A stretch of 64,000 nt of DNA, from NCBI GenBank assembly GCA_920105625.2, contig OV050030.1:191699887-191763886 (forward strand). The letters run 5' to 3'. The DNA is from Clusia tigrina (taxonomy: Eukaryota; Arthropoda; Insecta; Diptera; Clusiidae). Each line of letters opens with the position of its first letter. Position 1 is the stretch's first letter. The notes below the pieces were generated by a model. It was not told the origin of the DNA. It was given only the letters and a program-made list of their open reading frames with translations, and did no database searches. This document shows, in pieces, positions 1 through 13,522 of this stretch. Made by a program: the position numbers and the translations under genes.

Positions 1-173
1 AGGTTTTATGACGCTCCAGTAAAAACTTACAAGCATTTGATTGTTGCAAATTTTGATAGGTGTAGTACCACGGAAAAAAGGAGTCAGAGCCATTGGAAGA
101 TTTATCAGTGTTTCAATTTGGACTCAAGGGTAGCATAGCTAAGACCGATAGCTTAAATTGACAAGGGGCATGA
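1..173 (+). repeat. Partial monomer at left window edge (class N)
   Basis: The window opens inside a monomer, at the AAGGTTTTATGACGCTCC landmark, so roughly the first 25 bases of this copy lie outside. It carries the TACCACGG one-base deletion and GAAGATTTATCAG of class N. The array therefore continues to the left of the window. Confidence 0.93.
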
Positions 174-2289
174 GTGCTTTATTGTCACAAAATTTCAAGG
201 TTTTATGACGCTTCAGTAGAAAGTTACAGGCATTTGAATGTTGCAAACTTTGATACGCACCGTGTAGAAGTTTGGTCCATTGGAAGCTTTATCAGTGTTT
301 CAATTTTGACTCAAGGGTAGCATAGCTATGACCAATAGCTTAAATTGACAAGGGGCATGCGTGCTATATTGTCACGAAAATTTCAAGGTTTTATGACGCT
401 CCAGTAAAAAGTTACAAGCATTTGAATGCTGCAAATTTTGATAGGTGTAGTACGCACGGAAAAAAGGGGTCAGAGCCATTGGAAGTGTTTCAATTTGGAC
501 TCAAGGGTAGCATAGCTATGACCGATAGCTTAAATTGACAAGGGGCATGAGTGCTTTATTGTCACAAAATTTCAAGGTTTTATGACTCTCCATTAAAAAG
601 TTACAAGCTTTTGAATGTTCCAAACTTTGATAGGTGTAGTACGCACGGAAAAAAGGAGTTAGAGCCATTGGATGCTTTATCAGTGTTTCAATTTGGACTC
701 AAGGGTAGCATAGCTATGACCGATAGCTTAAATTGACAAGGGGCATGCCTGCTTTATTGTCACAAAATTTCAAGGTTTTATGAAGCTCCAGTAAAAAGTT
801 ACAAGCATTTGAATGTTGCAAACTTTGATAGTTGTAGTACCACGGAAAAAAGGAGTCAGAGCCATTGGAAGATTTATCAGTGTTTCAATTTGGACTCAAG
901 GGTAGCATAGCTATGACCGATAGCTTAAATTAACAAGGGGCATGCGTGCTTTATTTTCACAAAATTTAAAGGTTTTATGACGCTCCAGAAAAAAGTTACA
1001 AGCATTTGAATGTTGCAAACATTGATACGCACCGTGTAGAAGTTTGGTCCATTGGAAGGTTTATCAGTGTTTCAATTTTGACCCAAGAGTAGCATATCTA
1101 TGACCGATAGCTTAGATTGACAAGAGGCACGAGCACTTTATTGTCACAAAATTTCAAGGTTTTATGACGCTCCAGTAAAAAGTTACAAACATTTGAATGT
1201 TGCAAATTTTGATAGGTGTAGTACGCACGGAAAAAAGGAGCTAGAGCCATTGGATGCTTTATCAGTGTTTCAATTTGGACTCAAGGGTAGCATAGCTATG
1301 ACCGATAGCTTAAATTGACAAGGGGCATGAGTGCTTTATTGTCACAAAATTTCAAGGTTTTATGACGCTCCAGTAGAAAGTTACAGGTATTTGAATGTTG
1401 CAAACTTTGATACGCACCGTGTAGAAGTTTGGTCCATTGGAAGCTTTATCAGTGTTTCAATTTTGACTCAAGGGTAGCATAGCTATGACCGATAGCTTAA
1501 ATTGACAAGGGGCATGCGTGCTATATTGTCACGAAAATTTCAAGGTTTTATGACGCTCCAGTAAAAAGTTACAAGCATTTGAATGCTGCAAATTTTGATA
1601 GGTGTAGTACGCACGGAAAAAAGGGGTCAGAGCCATTGGAAGTGTTTCAATTTGGACTCAAGGGTAGCATAGCTATGACCGATAACTTAAATTGACAAGG
1701 GGCATGAGTGCTTTATTGTCAAAAAATTTCAAGGTTTTATGACGCTCCATTAAAAATTTACAAGCTTTTGAATGTTCCAAACTTTGATAGGTGTAGTACG
1801 CACGGAAAAAAGGAGTTAGAGCCATTGGATGCTTTATCAGTGTTTCAATTTGGACTCAAGGGTAGCATAGCTATGACCGATAGCTTAAATTGACAAGGGG
1901 CATGCGTGCTTTATTGTCACAAAATTTCAAGGTTTTATGAAGCTCCAGTAAAAAGTTACAAGCATTTGAATGTTGCAAACTTTGATAGGTGTAGTATCAC
2001 GGAAAAAAGGAGTCAGAGCCATTGGAAGATTTATCAGTGTTTCAATTTGGACTCAAGGGTAGCATAGCTATGACCGACAGCTTAAATTAACAAGGGGCAT
2101 GCGTGCTTTATTGTCACAAAATTTAAAGGTTTTATGACGCTCCAGAAAAAAGTTACAAGCATTTGAATGTTGCAAACTTTGATACGCACCGAGTAGAAGT
2201 TTGGTCCATTGGAAGGTTTATCAGTGTTTCAATTTTGACCCAAGAGTAGCATAGCTATGACCGATAGCTTAGATTGACAAGAGGCATGA
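174..2289 (+). repeat. 1157-bp hexamer duplication
   Basis: Monomers starting at 174, 361, 551, 749 and 946 recur at 1331, 1518, 1708, 1906 and 2103, a constant offset of 1157 bp. The order in one unit is P187, S190, F198, N197, P187, F198. The match breaks at the next monomer (1133 versus 2290), where the second copy continues with another P instead of F. The copy at 946-1330 is in turn like 2290-2674. Confidence 0.85.
749..945 (+). repeat. Example of class N197 monomer
   Basis: Reads TACCACGG where class F reads TACGCACGG, a net one-base loss, and usually GAAGATTTATCAG. It is common in the left third (for example 1906, 2864, 6357, 7315, 12359, 12743, 12940, 13326, 18204, 22262, 27482), absent from the 30-58 kb interval, and reappears in modified form with the S deletion at 58453 and 58839 (188 bp). 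A 196-bp form with GAATTTGC is at 5201, 8681 and 10035. Confidence 0.9.
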
Positions 2290-5200
2290 GTGCTTTATTG
2301 TCACAAAATTTCAAGGTTTTATGACGCTTCAGTAAAAAGTTTCAAGCATTTGAATGTTGCAAACATTGATACGCACCGTGTAGAAGTTTGGTCCATTGGA
2401 AGGTTTATCAGTGTTTCAATTTTGACCCAAGAGTAGCATATCTATGACCGATAGCTTAGATTGACAAGAGGCACGAGCACTTTATTGTCACAAAATTTCA
2501 AGGTTTTATGACGCTCCAGTAAAAAGTTACAAACATTTGAATGTTGCAAATTTTGATAGGTGTAGTACGCACGGAAAAAAGGAGTTAGAGCCATTGGATG
2601 CTTTATCAGTGTTTCAATTTGAACTCAAGGGTAGCATAGCTATGACCGATAGCTTAAATTGACAAGGGGCATAAGTGCTTTATTGTCACAAAATTTCAAG
2701 GTTTTATGACGCTCCAGTAAAAAGTTACAAGCATTTGAATGCTGCAAATTTTGATAGGTGTAGTACGCACGGAAAAAAGGGGTCAAAGCCATTGGAAGTG
2801 TTTCAATTTGGACTCAAGGGTAGCATAGCTATGACCGATAGCTTAAATTGACAAGGGGCATGAGTGCTTTATTGTCACAAAATTTCAAGGTTTTATGATG
2901 CTCCATTAAAAAGTTACAAGCATTTGAATGTTGCAAACTTTGATAGGTGTAGTACCACGGAAAAAAGGAGTCAGAGCCATTGGAAGATTTATCAGTGTTT
3001 CAATTTAGACTCAAGGGTAGCATAGCTATGACCGATAGCTTAAATTAACAAGAGGCATGCGTGTTTTTTTGTCACAAAATTGAAAGGTTTTATGACGCTC
3101 CAGAAAAAAGTTACAAGCATTTGAATGTTGCAAACTTTGATACGCACCGTGTAGAAGTTTGGTCCATTGGAAGGTTTATCAGTGTTTCAATTTTGACCCA
3201 AGAGTAGCATAGCTATGACCGATAGCTTAGATTGACAAGCGGCATGAGTGCTTTATTGTCACAAAATTTCAAGGTTTTATGACGCTTCAGTAAAAAGTTA
3301 CAAACATTTGAATGTTGCAAATTTTGATAGGTGTAGTACGCACGGAAAAAAGGAGTTAGAGCCATTGGATGCTTTATCAGTGTTTCAATTTGAACTCAAG
3401 GGTAGCATAGCTATGACCGATAGCTCAAATTGACAAGGGGCATAAGTGCTTTATTGTCACAAAATTTCAAGGTTTTATGACGCTCCAGTAAAAAGTTACA
3501 AGCATTTGAATGCTGCAAATTTTGATAGGTGTAGTACGCACGGAAAAAAGGGGTCAAAGCCATTGGAAGTGTTTCAATTTGGACTCAAGGGTAGCATAGC
3601 TATGACCGATAGCTTAAATTGACAAGGGGCATGAGTGCTTTATTGTCACAAAATTTCAAGGTTTTATGATGCTCCATTAAAAAGTTACAAGCATTTGAAT
3701 GTTGCAAACTTTGATAGGTGTAGTACCACGGAAAAATGGAGTCAGAGCCATTGGAAGATTTATCAGTGTTTCAATTTTGACCCAAGAGTAGCATAGCTAT
3801 GACCGATAGCTTAGATTGACAAGCGGCATGAGTGCTTTATTGTCACAAAATTTCAAGGTTTTATGACGCTTCAGTAAAAAGTTACAAGCTTTTGAATGTT
3901 GCAAACTTTGATAGGTGCAGTACGCACGGAAAAAAGGAGTCAGAGCCATTGGAAGTGTTTCAATTTGAACTCAAGGGTAGCATAGCTATGACCGATAGCT
4001 TAAATTGACAAGGGGCATGAGTGCTTTATTGTCACAAAATTTTAAGGTTTTATGACGCTCCAGTAAAAAGTTACAAGCTTTTGAATGTTGCAAACTTTGA
4101 TAGGTGTAGCACGCACGGAAAAAAGGAGTTAGAGCCATTGGAAATTTTATCAGTGTTTCAATTTGGACTCAAGGGTAGCATATCTATGATCGATAGCTTA
4201 AATTGACAAGGGGCATGCGTGCTATATTGTCACGAAAATTTCAAGGTTTTATGACGCTCCAGTAAAAAGTTACAAGCATTTGAATGTTGCAAATTTTGAT
4301 AGGTGTAGTACGCACGGAAAAAAGGAGTTAGAGCCATTGGATGCTTTATCAGTGTTTCAATTTGGACTCAAGGATAGCATAGCTATGATCGATAGCTTAA
4401 ATTGACAAGGGGCATGAGTGCTTTATTGTCACAAAATTTCAAGGTTTTATGACGCTCCAATAAAAAGTTACAAGCATTTGAATGTTGCAAATTTTGATAG
4501 GTGTAGTACCACGGAAAAAAGGAGTCAGAGCCATTGGATGCTTTATCAGTGTTTCAATCTGGACTCAAGGGTAGCATAGCTATGATCGATAGCTTAAATT
4601 GACAAGGGGCATGAGTGCTTTATTGTCACAAAATTTCAAGGTTTTATGACGCTCCAATAAAAAGTTACAAGCATTTGATTGTTGCAAACTTTGATAGGTG
4701 TAGTACGCACGGAAAAAAGGAGTCAGAGCCATTGGAAGTGTTTCAATTTGGACTCAAGGGTAGCATAGCTATGACCGATAGCTTAAATTGACAAGGGGCA
4801 TGAGTGCTTTATTGTCACAAAATTTCCATGTTTTATGACGCTCCAGTAAAAAGTTACAAGCTTTTGAATGTTGCAAACTTTGATAGGTGTAGCACGCACG
4901 GAAAAAAGGAGTTAGAGCCATTGGAAGTTTTATCAGTGTTTCAATTTGGACTCAAGGGTAGCATATCTATGATCGATAGCTTAAATTGACAAGGGGCATG
5001 CGTGCTATATTGTCACGAAAATTTCAAGGTTTTATGACGCTCCAGTAAAAAGTTACAAGCATTTGAATGTTGCAAATTTTGATAGGTGTAGTACGCACGG
5101 AAAAAAGGAGTTAGAGCCATTGGATGCTTTATCAGTGTTTCAATTTGGACTCAAGGGTAGCATAGCTATGATCGATAGCTTAAATTGACAAGGGGCATGA

Positions 5201-5396
5201 GTGCTTTATTGTCACAAAATTTCAAGGTTTTATGACGCTCCAATAAAAAGTTACAAGCATTTGAATTTGCAAACTTTGATAGGTGTAGTACCACGGAAAA
5301 AAGGAGTCAGAGCCATTGGAAGATTTATCAGTGTTTCAATTTGGACTCAAGGGTAGCATAGCTATGACCGATAGCTTAAATTAACAAGGGGCATGC
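946..5396 (+). repeat. 23-monomer higher-order unit, copy 1 (4451 bp)
   Basis: This block is followed directly by a shortened copy of itself. Monomers at 946-3061 recur 4451 bp downstream; those at 3832-4418 recur at +3867; those from 5002 recur at +3480. The step changes correspond exactly to whole monomers present here and missing in copy 2: 584 bp at 3248-3831 and 387 bp at 4615-5001. Confidence 0.85.
3248..3831 (+). repeat. 584-bp three-monomer segment absent from the next unit
   Basis: F198, S189 and N197 monomers (starts 3248, 3446, 3635). The boundary sequence GATTGACAAGCGGCATGAGTG precedes both 3248 and 3832, so the segment sits between two copies of the same junction, as expected for a duplication or deletion by unequal exchange. 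The equivalent place in the next unit (7699) has only one junction copy. Confidence 0.8.
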
Positions 5397-8300
5397 GTGC
5401 TTTATTGTCACAAAATTTAAAGGTTTTATGACGCTCCAGAAAAAAATTACAAGCATTTGAATGTTGCAAACTTTGATACGCACCGTGTAGAAGTTTGGTC
5501 CATTGGAAGGTTTATCAGTGTTTCAATTTTGACCCAAGAGTAGCATATCTATGACCGATAGCTTAGATTGACAAGAGGCACGAGCACTTTATTGTCACAA
5601 AATTTCAAGGTTTTATGACGCTCCAGTAAAAAGTTACAAACATTTGAATGTTGCAAATTTTGATAGGTGTAGTACGCACGGAAAAAAGGAGCTAGAGCCA
5701 TTGGATGCTTTATCAGTGTTTCAATTTGGACTCAAGGGTAGCATAGCTATGACCGATAGCTTAAATTGACAAGGGGCATGAGTGCTTTATTGTCACAAAA
5801 TTTCAAGGTTTTATGACGCTCCAGTAGAAAGTTACAGGCATTTGAATGTTGCAAACTTTGATACGCACCGTGTAGAAGTTTGGTCCATTGGAAGCTTTAT
5901 CAGTGTTTCAATTTTGACTCAAGGGTAGCATAGCTATGACCGATAGCTTAAATTGACAAGGGGCATGCGTGCTATATTGTCACGAAAATTTCAAGGTTTT
6001 ATGACGCTCCAGTAAAAAGTTACAAGCATTTGAATGCTGCAAATTTTGATAGGTGTAGTAAGCACGGAAAAAAGGGGTCAGAGCCATTGGAAGTGTTTCA
6101 ATTTGGACTCAAGGGTAGGATAGCTATGACCGATAACTTAAATTGACAAGGGGCATGAGTGCTTTATTGTCACAAAATTTCAAGGTTTTATGACGCTCCA
6201 TTAAAAATTTACAAGCTTTTGAATGTTCCAAACTTTGATAGGTGTAGTACGCACGGAAAAAAGGAGTTAGAGCCATTGGATGCTTTATCAGTGTTTCAAT
6301 TTGGACTCAAGGGTAGCATAGCTATGACCGATAGCTTAAATTGACAAGGGGCATGCGTGCTTTATTGTCACAAAATTTCAAGGTTTTATGAAGCTCCAGT
6401 AAAAAGTTACAAGCATTTGAATGTTGCAAACTTTGATAGGTGTAGTATCACGGAAAAAAGGAGTCAGAGCCATTGGAAGATTTATCAGTGTTTCAATTTG
6501 GACTCAAGGGTAGCATAGCTATGACCGACAGCTTAAATTAACAAGGGGCATGCGTGCTTTATTGTCACAAAATTTAAAGGTTTTATGACGCTCCAGAAAA
6601 AAGTTACAAGCATTTGAATGTTGCAAACTTTGATACGCACCGAGTAGAAGTTTGGTCCATTGGAAGGTTTATCAGTGTTTCAATTTTGACCCAAGAGTAG
6701 CATAGCTATGACCGATAGCTTAGATTGACAAGAGGCATGAGTGCTTTATTGTCACAAAATTTCAAGGTTTTATGACGCTTCAGTAAAAAGTTTCAAGCAT
6801 TTGAATGTTGCAAACATTGATACGCACCGTGTAGAAGTTTGGTCCATTGGAAGGTTTATCAGTGTTTCAATTTTGACCCAAGAGTAGCATATCTATGACC
6901 GATAGCTTAGATTGACAAGAGGCACGAGCACTTTATTGTCACAAAATTTCAAGGTTTTATGACGCTCCAGTAAAAAGTTACAAACATTTGAATGTTGCAA
7001 ATTTTGATAGGTGTAGTACGCACGGAAAAAAGGAGTTAGAGCCATTGGATGCTTTATCAGTGTTTCAATTTGAACTCAAGGGTAGCATAGCTATGACCGA
7101 TAGCTTAAATTGACAAGGGGCATAAGTGCTTTATTGTCACAAAATTTCAAGGTTTTATGACGCTCCAGTAAAAAGTTACAAGCATTTGAATGCTGCAAAT
7201 TTTGATAGGTGTAGTACGCACGGAAAAAAGGGGTCAAAGCCATTGGAAGTGTTTCAATTTGGACTCAAGGGTAGCATAGCTATGACCGATAGCTTAAATT
7301 GACAAGGGGCATGAGTGCTTTATTGTCACAAAATTTCAAGGTTTTATGATGCTCCATTAAAAAGTTACAAGCATTTGAATGTTGCAAACTTTGATAGGTG
7401 TAGTACCACGGAAAAAAGGAGTCAGAGCCATTGGAAGATTTATCAGTGTTTCAATTTGGACTCAAGGGTAGCATAGCTATGACCGATAGCTTAAATTAAC
7501 AAGGGGCATGCGTGTTTTTTTGTCACAAAATTGAAAGGTTTTATGACGCTCCAGAAAAAAGTTACAAGCATTTGAATGTTGCAAACTTTGATACGCACCG
7601 TGTAGAAGTTTGGTCCATTGGAAGGTTTATCAGTGTTTCAATTTTGACCCAAGAGTAGCATAGCTATGACCGATAGCTTAGATTGACAAGCGGCATGAGT
7701 GCTTTATTGTCACAAAATTTCAAGGTTTTATGACGCTTCAGTAAAAAGTTACAAGCTTTTGAATGTTGCAAACTTTGATAGGTGTAGTACGCACGGAAAA
7801 AAGGAGTCAGAGCCATTGGAAGTGTTTCAATTTGGACTCAACGGTAGCATAGCTATGACCGATAGCTTAAATTGACAAGGGGCATGAGTGCTTTATTGTC
7901 ACAAAATTTCAAGGTTTTATGACGCTCCAGTAAAAAGTTACAAGCTTTTGAATGTTGCAAACTTTGATAGGTGTAGCACGCACGGAAAAAAGGAGTTAGA
8001 GCCATTGGAAATTTTATCAGTGTTTCAATTTGGACTCAAGGGTAGCATATCTATGATCGATAGCTTAAATTGACAAGGGGCATGCGTGCTATATTGTCAC
8101 GAAAATTTCAAGGTTTTATGACGCTCCAGTAAAAAGTTACAAGCATTTGAATGTTGCAAATTTTGATAGGTGTAGTACGCACGGAAAAAAGGAGTTAGAG
8201 CCATTGGATGCTTTATCAGTGTTTCAATTTGGACTCAAGGGTAGCATAGCTATGATCGATAGCTTAAATTGACAAGGGGCATGAGTGCTTTATTGTCACA

Positions 8301-8876
8301 AAATTTCAAGGTTTTATGACGCTCCAATAAAAAGTTACAAGCATTTGAATGTTGCAAATTTTGATAGGTGTAGTACCACGGAAAAAAGGAGTCAGAGCCA
8401 TTGGATGCTTTATCAGTGTTTCAATTTGGACTCAAGGGTAGCATAGCTATGATCGATGGCTTAAATTGACAAGGGGCATGCGTGCTATATTGTCACGAAA
8501 ATTTCAAGGTTTTATGACGCTCCAGTAAAAAGTTACAAGCATTTGAATGTTGCAAATTTTGATAGGTGTAGTACGCACGGAAAAAAGGAGTTAGAGCCAT
8601 TGGATGCTTTATCAGTGTTTCAATTTGGACTCAAGGGTAGCATAGCTATGATCGATGGCTTAAATTGACAAGGGGCATGAGTGCTTTATTGTCACAAAAT
8701 TTCAAGGTTTTATGACGCTCCAATAAAAAGTTACAAGCATTTGAATTTGCAAACTTTGATAGGTGTAGTACCACGGAAAAAAGGAGTCAGAGCCATTGGA
8801 AGATTTATCAGTGTTTCAATTTGGACTCAAGGGTAGCATAGCTATGACCGATAGCTTAAATTAACAAGGGGCATGC
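5397..8876 (+). repeat. Higher-order unit, copy 2 (3480 bp, 18 monomers)
   Basis: Shortened copy of 946-5396: 4451 minus 584 minus 387 equals 3480, matching the observed length. Rare markers are shared, for example GTGTTTTTTTGTC at 3061 and 7512 and the GAATTTGC one-base loss at 5201 and 8681. A third unit starts at 8877 and follows the pattern only to about 9448. Confidence 0.85.
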
Positions 8877-11800
8877 GTGCTTTATTGTCACAAAATTTAA
8901 AGGTTTTATGACGCTCCAGAAAAAAATTACAAGCATTTGAATGTTGCAAACTTTGATACGCACCGTGTAGAAGTTTGGTCCATTGGAAGGTTTATCAGTG
9001 TTTCAATTTTGACCCAAGAGTAGTATATCTATGACCGATAGCTTAGATTGACAAGAGGCACGAGCACTTTATTGTCACAAAATTTCAAGGTTTTATGACG
9101 CTCCAGTAAAAAGTTAGAAACATTTGAATGTTGCAAATTTTGATAAGTGCAGTACGCACGGAAAAAAGGAATTAGAGCCATTGGATGCTTTATCAGTGTT
9201 TCAATTTGGACTCAAGGGTAGCATAGCTATGACCGATAGCTTAAATTGACAAGGGGCATGAGTGCTTTATTGTCACAAAATTTCAAGGTTTTATGACGCT
9301 CCAGTAGAAAGTTACAGGCATTTGAATGTTGCAAACTTTGATACGCACCGTGTAGAAGTTTGGTCCATTGGAAGCTTTATCAGTGTTTCAATTTTGACTC
9401 AAGGGTAGCATAGCTATGACCGATAGCTTAAATTGACAAGGGGCATGAGTGCTTTATTGTCACAAAATTTCAAGGTTTTATGACGCTCCAGTAAAAAGTT
9501 ACAAGCTTTTGAATGTCGCAAACTTTGATAGGTGTAGTACGCACGGTAAAAAGGAGTCAGAGCCATTGGAAGTGTTTCAATTTGGACTCAAGGGTAGCAT
9601 AGCTATGACCGATAGCTTAAATTGACAAGGGGCATGAGTGCTTTATTGTCACAAAATTTCAAGGTTTTTTGACGCTCCAGTAAAAAGTTACAAGCTTTTG
9701 AATGTTGCAAACTTTGATAGGTGTAATACGCACGGAAAAAATGAGTTAGAGCCATTGGAAGCTTTATCAGTGTTTCAATTTGGACTCAAGGGTGACATAT
9801 CTATGATCGATTGCTTAAATTGACAAGGGGCATGCGTGCTATATTGTCACGAAAATTTCAAGGTTTTATGACGCTCCAGTAAAAAGTTACAAGCATTTGA
9901 ATGCTGCAAATTTTGATAGGTGTAGTACGCACGGAAAAAAGGAGTTAGAGCCATTGGATGCTTTATCAGTGTTTCAATTTGGACTCAAGGGTAGCATAGC
10001 TATGATCGATAGCTTAAATTGACAAGGGGCATGAGTGCTTTATTGTCACAAAATTTCAAGGTTTTATGACGCTCCAATAAAAAGTTACAAGCATTTGAAT
10101 TTGCAAACTTTGATAGGTGTAGTACCACGGAAAAAAGGAGTCAGAGCCATTGGAAGATTTATCAGTGTTTCAATTTGGACTCAAGGGTAGCATAGCTATG
10201 ACCGATAGCTTAAATTAACAAGGGGCATGCGTGCTTTATTGTCACAAAATTTAAAAGTTTTATGACGCTCCAGAAAAAAATTACAAGCATTTGAATGTTG
10301 CAAACTTTGATACGCACCGTGTAGAAGTTTGGTCCATTGGAAGGTTTATCAGTGTTTCAATTTTGACCCAAGAGTAGTATATCTATGACCGATAGCTTAG
10401 ATTGACATGAGACACGAGCACTTTATTGTCACAAAATTTCAAGGTTTTATGACGCTCCAGTAAAAAGTTACAAGCTTTTGAATGTTGCAAACTTTGATAG
10501 GTGTAGTCCGCACGGAAAAAAGGAGTTAGAGCCATTGGAAGTTTTATCAGTGTTTCAATTTGGACTCAAGAGTAGCATATCTATGATCGATAGCTTAAAT
10601 TGACAAGGGGCATGCGTGCCATATTGTCACGAAAATTTCAAGGTTTTATGACGCTCCAGTAAAAAGTTACAAGCATTTGAATGTTGCAAACTTTGATAGG
10701 TGTAGTACCACGGAAAAAAGGAGTCAGAGCCATTGGAAGATTTATCAGTGTTTCAATTTGGACTCAAGGGTAGCATAGCTATGACCGATAGCTTAAATTA
10801 ACAAGGGGCATGCGTGCTTTATTGTCACAAAATTTAAAGGTTTTATGACGCTCCAGAAAAAAATTACAAGCATTTGAATGTTGCAAACTTTGATACGCAC
10901 CGTGTAGAAGTTTGGTCCATTGGAAGGTTTATCAGTGTTTCAATTTTGACCCAAGAGTAGTATATCTATGACCGATAGCTTAGATTGACAAGAGGCACGA
11001 GCACTTTATTGTCACAAAATTTCAAGGTTTTATGACGCTCCAGTAAAAAGTTAGAAACATTTGAATGTTGCAAATTTTGATAAGTGCAGTACGCACGGAA
11101 AAAAGGAGTTAGAGCCATTGGATGCTTTATCAGTGTTTCAATTTGGACTCAAGGGTAGCATAGCTATGACCGATAGCTTAAATTGACAAGGGGCATGAGT
11201 GCTTTATTGTCACAAAATTTCAAGGTTTTATGACGCTCCAGTAGAAAGTTACAGGCATTTGAATGTTGCAAACTTTGATACGCACCATGTAGAAGTTTGG
11301 TCCATTGGAAGCTTTATCAGTGTTTCAATTTTGACTCAAGGGTAGCATAGCTATGACCGATAGCTTAAATTGACAAGGGGCACGAGTGCTTTATTGTCAC
11401 AAAATTTCAAGGTTTTATGACGCTCCAGTAAAAAGTTACAAGCTTTTGAATGTCGCAAACTTTGATAGGTGTAGTACGCACGGTAAAAAGGAGTCAGAGC
11501 CATTGGAAGTGTTTCAATTTGGACTCAAGGGTAGCATAGCTATGACCGATAGCTTAAATTGACAAGGGGCATGAGTGCTTTATTGTCACAAAATTTCAAG
11601 GTTTTTTGACGCTCCAGTAAAAAGTTACAAGCTTTTGAATGTTGCAAACTTTGATAGGTGTAATACGCACGGAAAAAATGAGTTAGAGCCATTGGAAGCT
11701 TTATCAGTGTTTCAATTTGGACTCAAGGGTGACATATCTATGATCGATTGCTTAAATTGACAAGGGGCATGCGTGCTATATTGTCACGAAAATTTCAAGG

Positions 11801-11971
11801 TTTTATGACGCTCCAGAAAAAAGTTACAAGCATTTGAATGCTGCAAATTTTGATAGGTGTAGTACGCACGGAAAAAAGGAGTTAGAGCCATTGGATGCTT
11901 TATCAGTGTTTCAATTTGGACTCAAGGGTAGCATAGCTATGATCGATAGCTTAAATTGACAAGGGGCATGA
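8877..11971 (+). repeat. 1937-bp decamer, one full copy and six monomers of a second
   Basis: Monomers at 8877, 9064, 9262, 9449, 9638 and 9836 recur at 10814, 11001, 11199, 11386, 11575 and 11773 (offset 1937). Shared rare markers include TAGTATATC, GTTAGAAACATTT, GCACGGTAAAAAGG and GGTGACATATC. Monomers at 10035 and 10231 instead resemble 8681 and 8877 (offset 1354), showing a smaller nested exchange. Confidence 0.83.
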
Positions 11972-13522
11972 GTGCTTTATTGTCAGAAAATTTCAAGGTT
12001 TTATGACGCTCCAGTAAAAAGTTACAAGCTTTTGAATGTTGCTAACTTTGATAGGTGTAGTACGCACGGAGAAAAGGAGTCAGAGCCATTGGAACAGTTT
12101 CAATTTGGACTCAAGGGTAGCATAGCTATGACCGATAGCTTAAATTGACAAGGGGCATGAGTGCTTTATTGTCACAAGAATTCAAGGTTTTATGACGCTC
12201 CATTAAAAAGTTACCAGCTTTTGAATGCTGCAAACTTTGATAGGTGTAGTACGCACGGAGAAAAGGAGTTAGAGCCATTGGATGCTTTATCAGTGATTCA
12301 ATTTGGACTCAAGGGTAGCATAGCTATGACCGATAGCTTAAATTGACAAGGGGCATGCGTGCTTTATTGTCACAAAATTTCAAGGTTTTATGACGCTCCA
12401 GTAAAAAGTTACAAGCATTTGAATGTTGCAAACTTTGATAGGTGTAGTACCACGGAAAAAAGGAGTCAGAGCCGTTGGAAGATTTATGAGCGTTTCAATT
12501 TGGACTCAAGGGTAGCATAGTTATGACCGATAGCTTAAATTAACAAGGGGCATGCGTGCTTTATTGTCACAAAATTTCAAGGTTTTATGACGCTCCAGAA
12601 AAAAGTTACAAGCATTTGAATGTTGCAAACTTTAATACGTACCGTGTAGAAGTTTGGTCCATTGGCAGGTTTATCAGTGTTTCAATTTTGACCCAAGAGT
12701 AGCATAGCTATGACCGATAGCTTAGATTGACAAGGGGCATGAGTGCTTTATTGTCACAAAATTTCAAGGTTTTATGACGCTCCAGTAAAAAGTTACAAGC
12801 TTTTGAATGTTGCAAACTTTGATAGGTGTAGTACCACGGAAAAAAGGAGTCAGAGCCATTGGAAGATTTATGAGTGTTTCAATTTGGACTCAAGGGTAGC
12901 ATAGCTATGACCGATAGCTTAAATTAACAAGGGGCATGCGTGCTTTATTGTCACAAAATTTCAAGGTTTTATGACGCTCCAGTAAAAAGTTACAAGCATT
13001 TGAATGTTGCAAACTTTGATAGGTGTAGTACCACGGAAAAAAGGAGTCAGAGCCATTGGAAGATTTATGAGTGTTTCAATTTGGACTCAAGGGTAGCATA
13101 GCTATGACCGATAGCTTAAATTAACAAGGGGCATGAGTGCTTTATTGTCACAAAATTTCAAGGTTTTATGACGCTCCAGTAAAAAGTTACAAGCTTTTGA
13201 ATGTTGCAAACTTTGATAGGTGTAGTACGCACGGAAAAAAAGAGTTAGAGCCATTGGAAGTGTTTCAATTTGAACTCAAGGGTAGCATAGCTATGACCGA
13301 TAGCTTAAATTGACAAGGGGCATGAGTGCTTTATTGTCACAAAATTTCAAGGTTTTATGACGATCCAGTAAAAAGTTATAAGCATTTGAATGTTGCAAAC
13401 TTTGATAGGTGTAGTACCACGGAAAAAAGGAGTCAGAGCCATTGGAAGATTTATCAGTGTTTCAATTTGGACTCAAGGGTAGCATAGCTATGACTGATAG
13501 CTTAAATTAACAAGGGGCATAC
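11972..13522 (+). repeat. Irregular monomer block rich in class N
   Basis: Order: S189, F198, N197, P187, N197, N197, S189, N197. I see no long-range copy of this order. The monomers at 12743 and 12940 are adjacent near-copies sharing GATTTATGAG, a likely single-monomer duplication; a similar GATTTATGAGCG is in 12359. S189 at 11972 has the private variant GGAACAGTTTC. Confidence 0.8.

Noticed and set aside
551..736. 61-codon open frame repeated in about 80 monomers as a small gene family
   Set aside because: It nearly always starts with GTG, ends at the monomer-boundary stop, has no recognisable domain or signal, and is destroyed in 187-, 188-, 197- and 199-bp copies. The frame follows from a monomer length divisible by three.
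12161..12346. GGAGAAAAGGAG as a ribosome binding site upstream of a start codon
   Set aside because: It is a variant of the monomer's A-tract (GGAAAAAAGGAG), lies inside the repeat in every copy, and no credible coding frame follows it.
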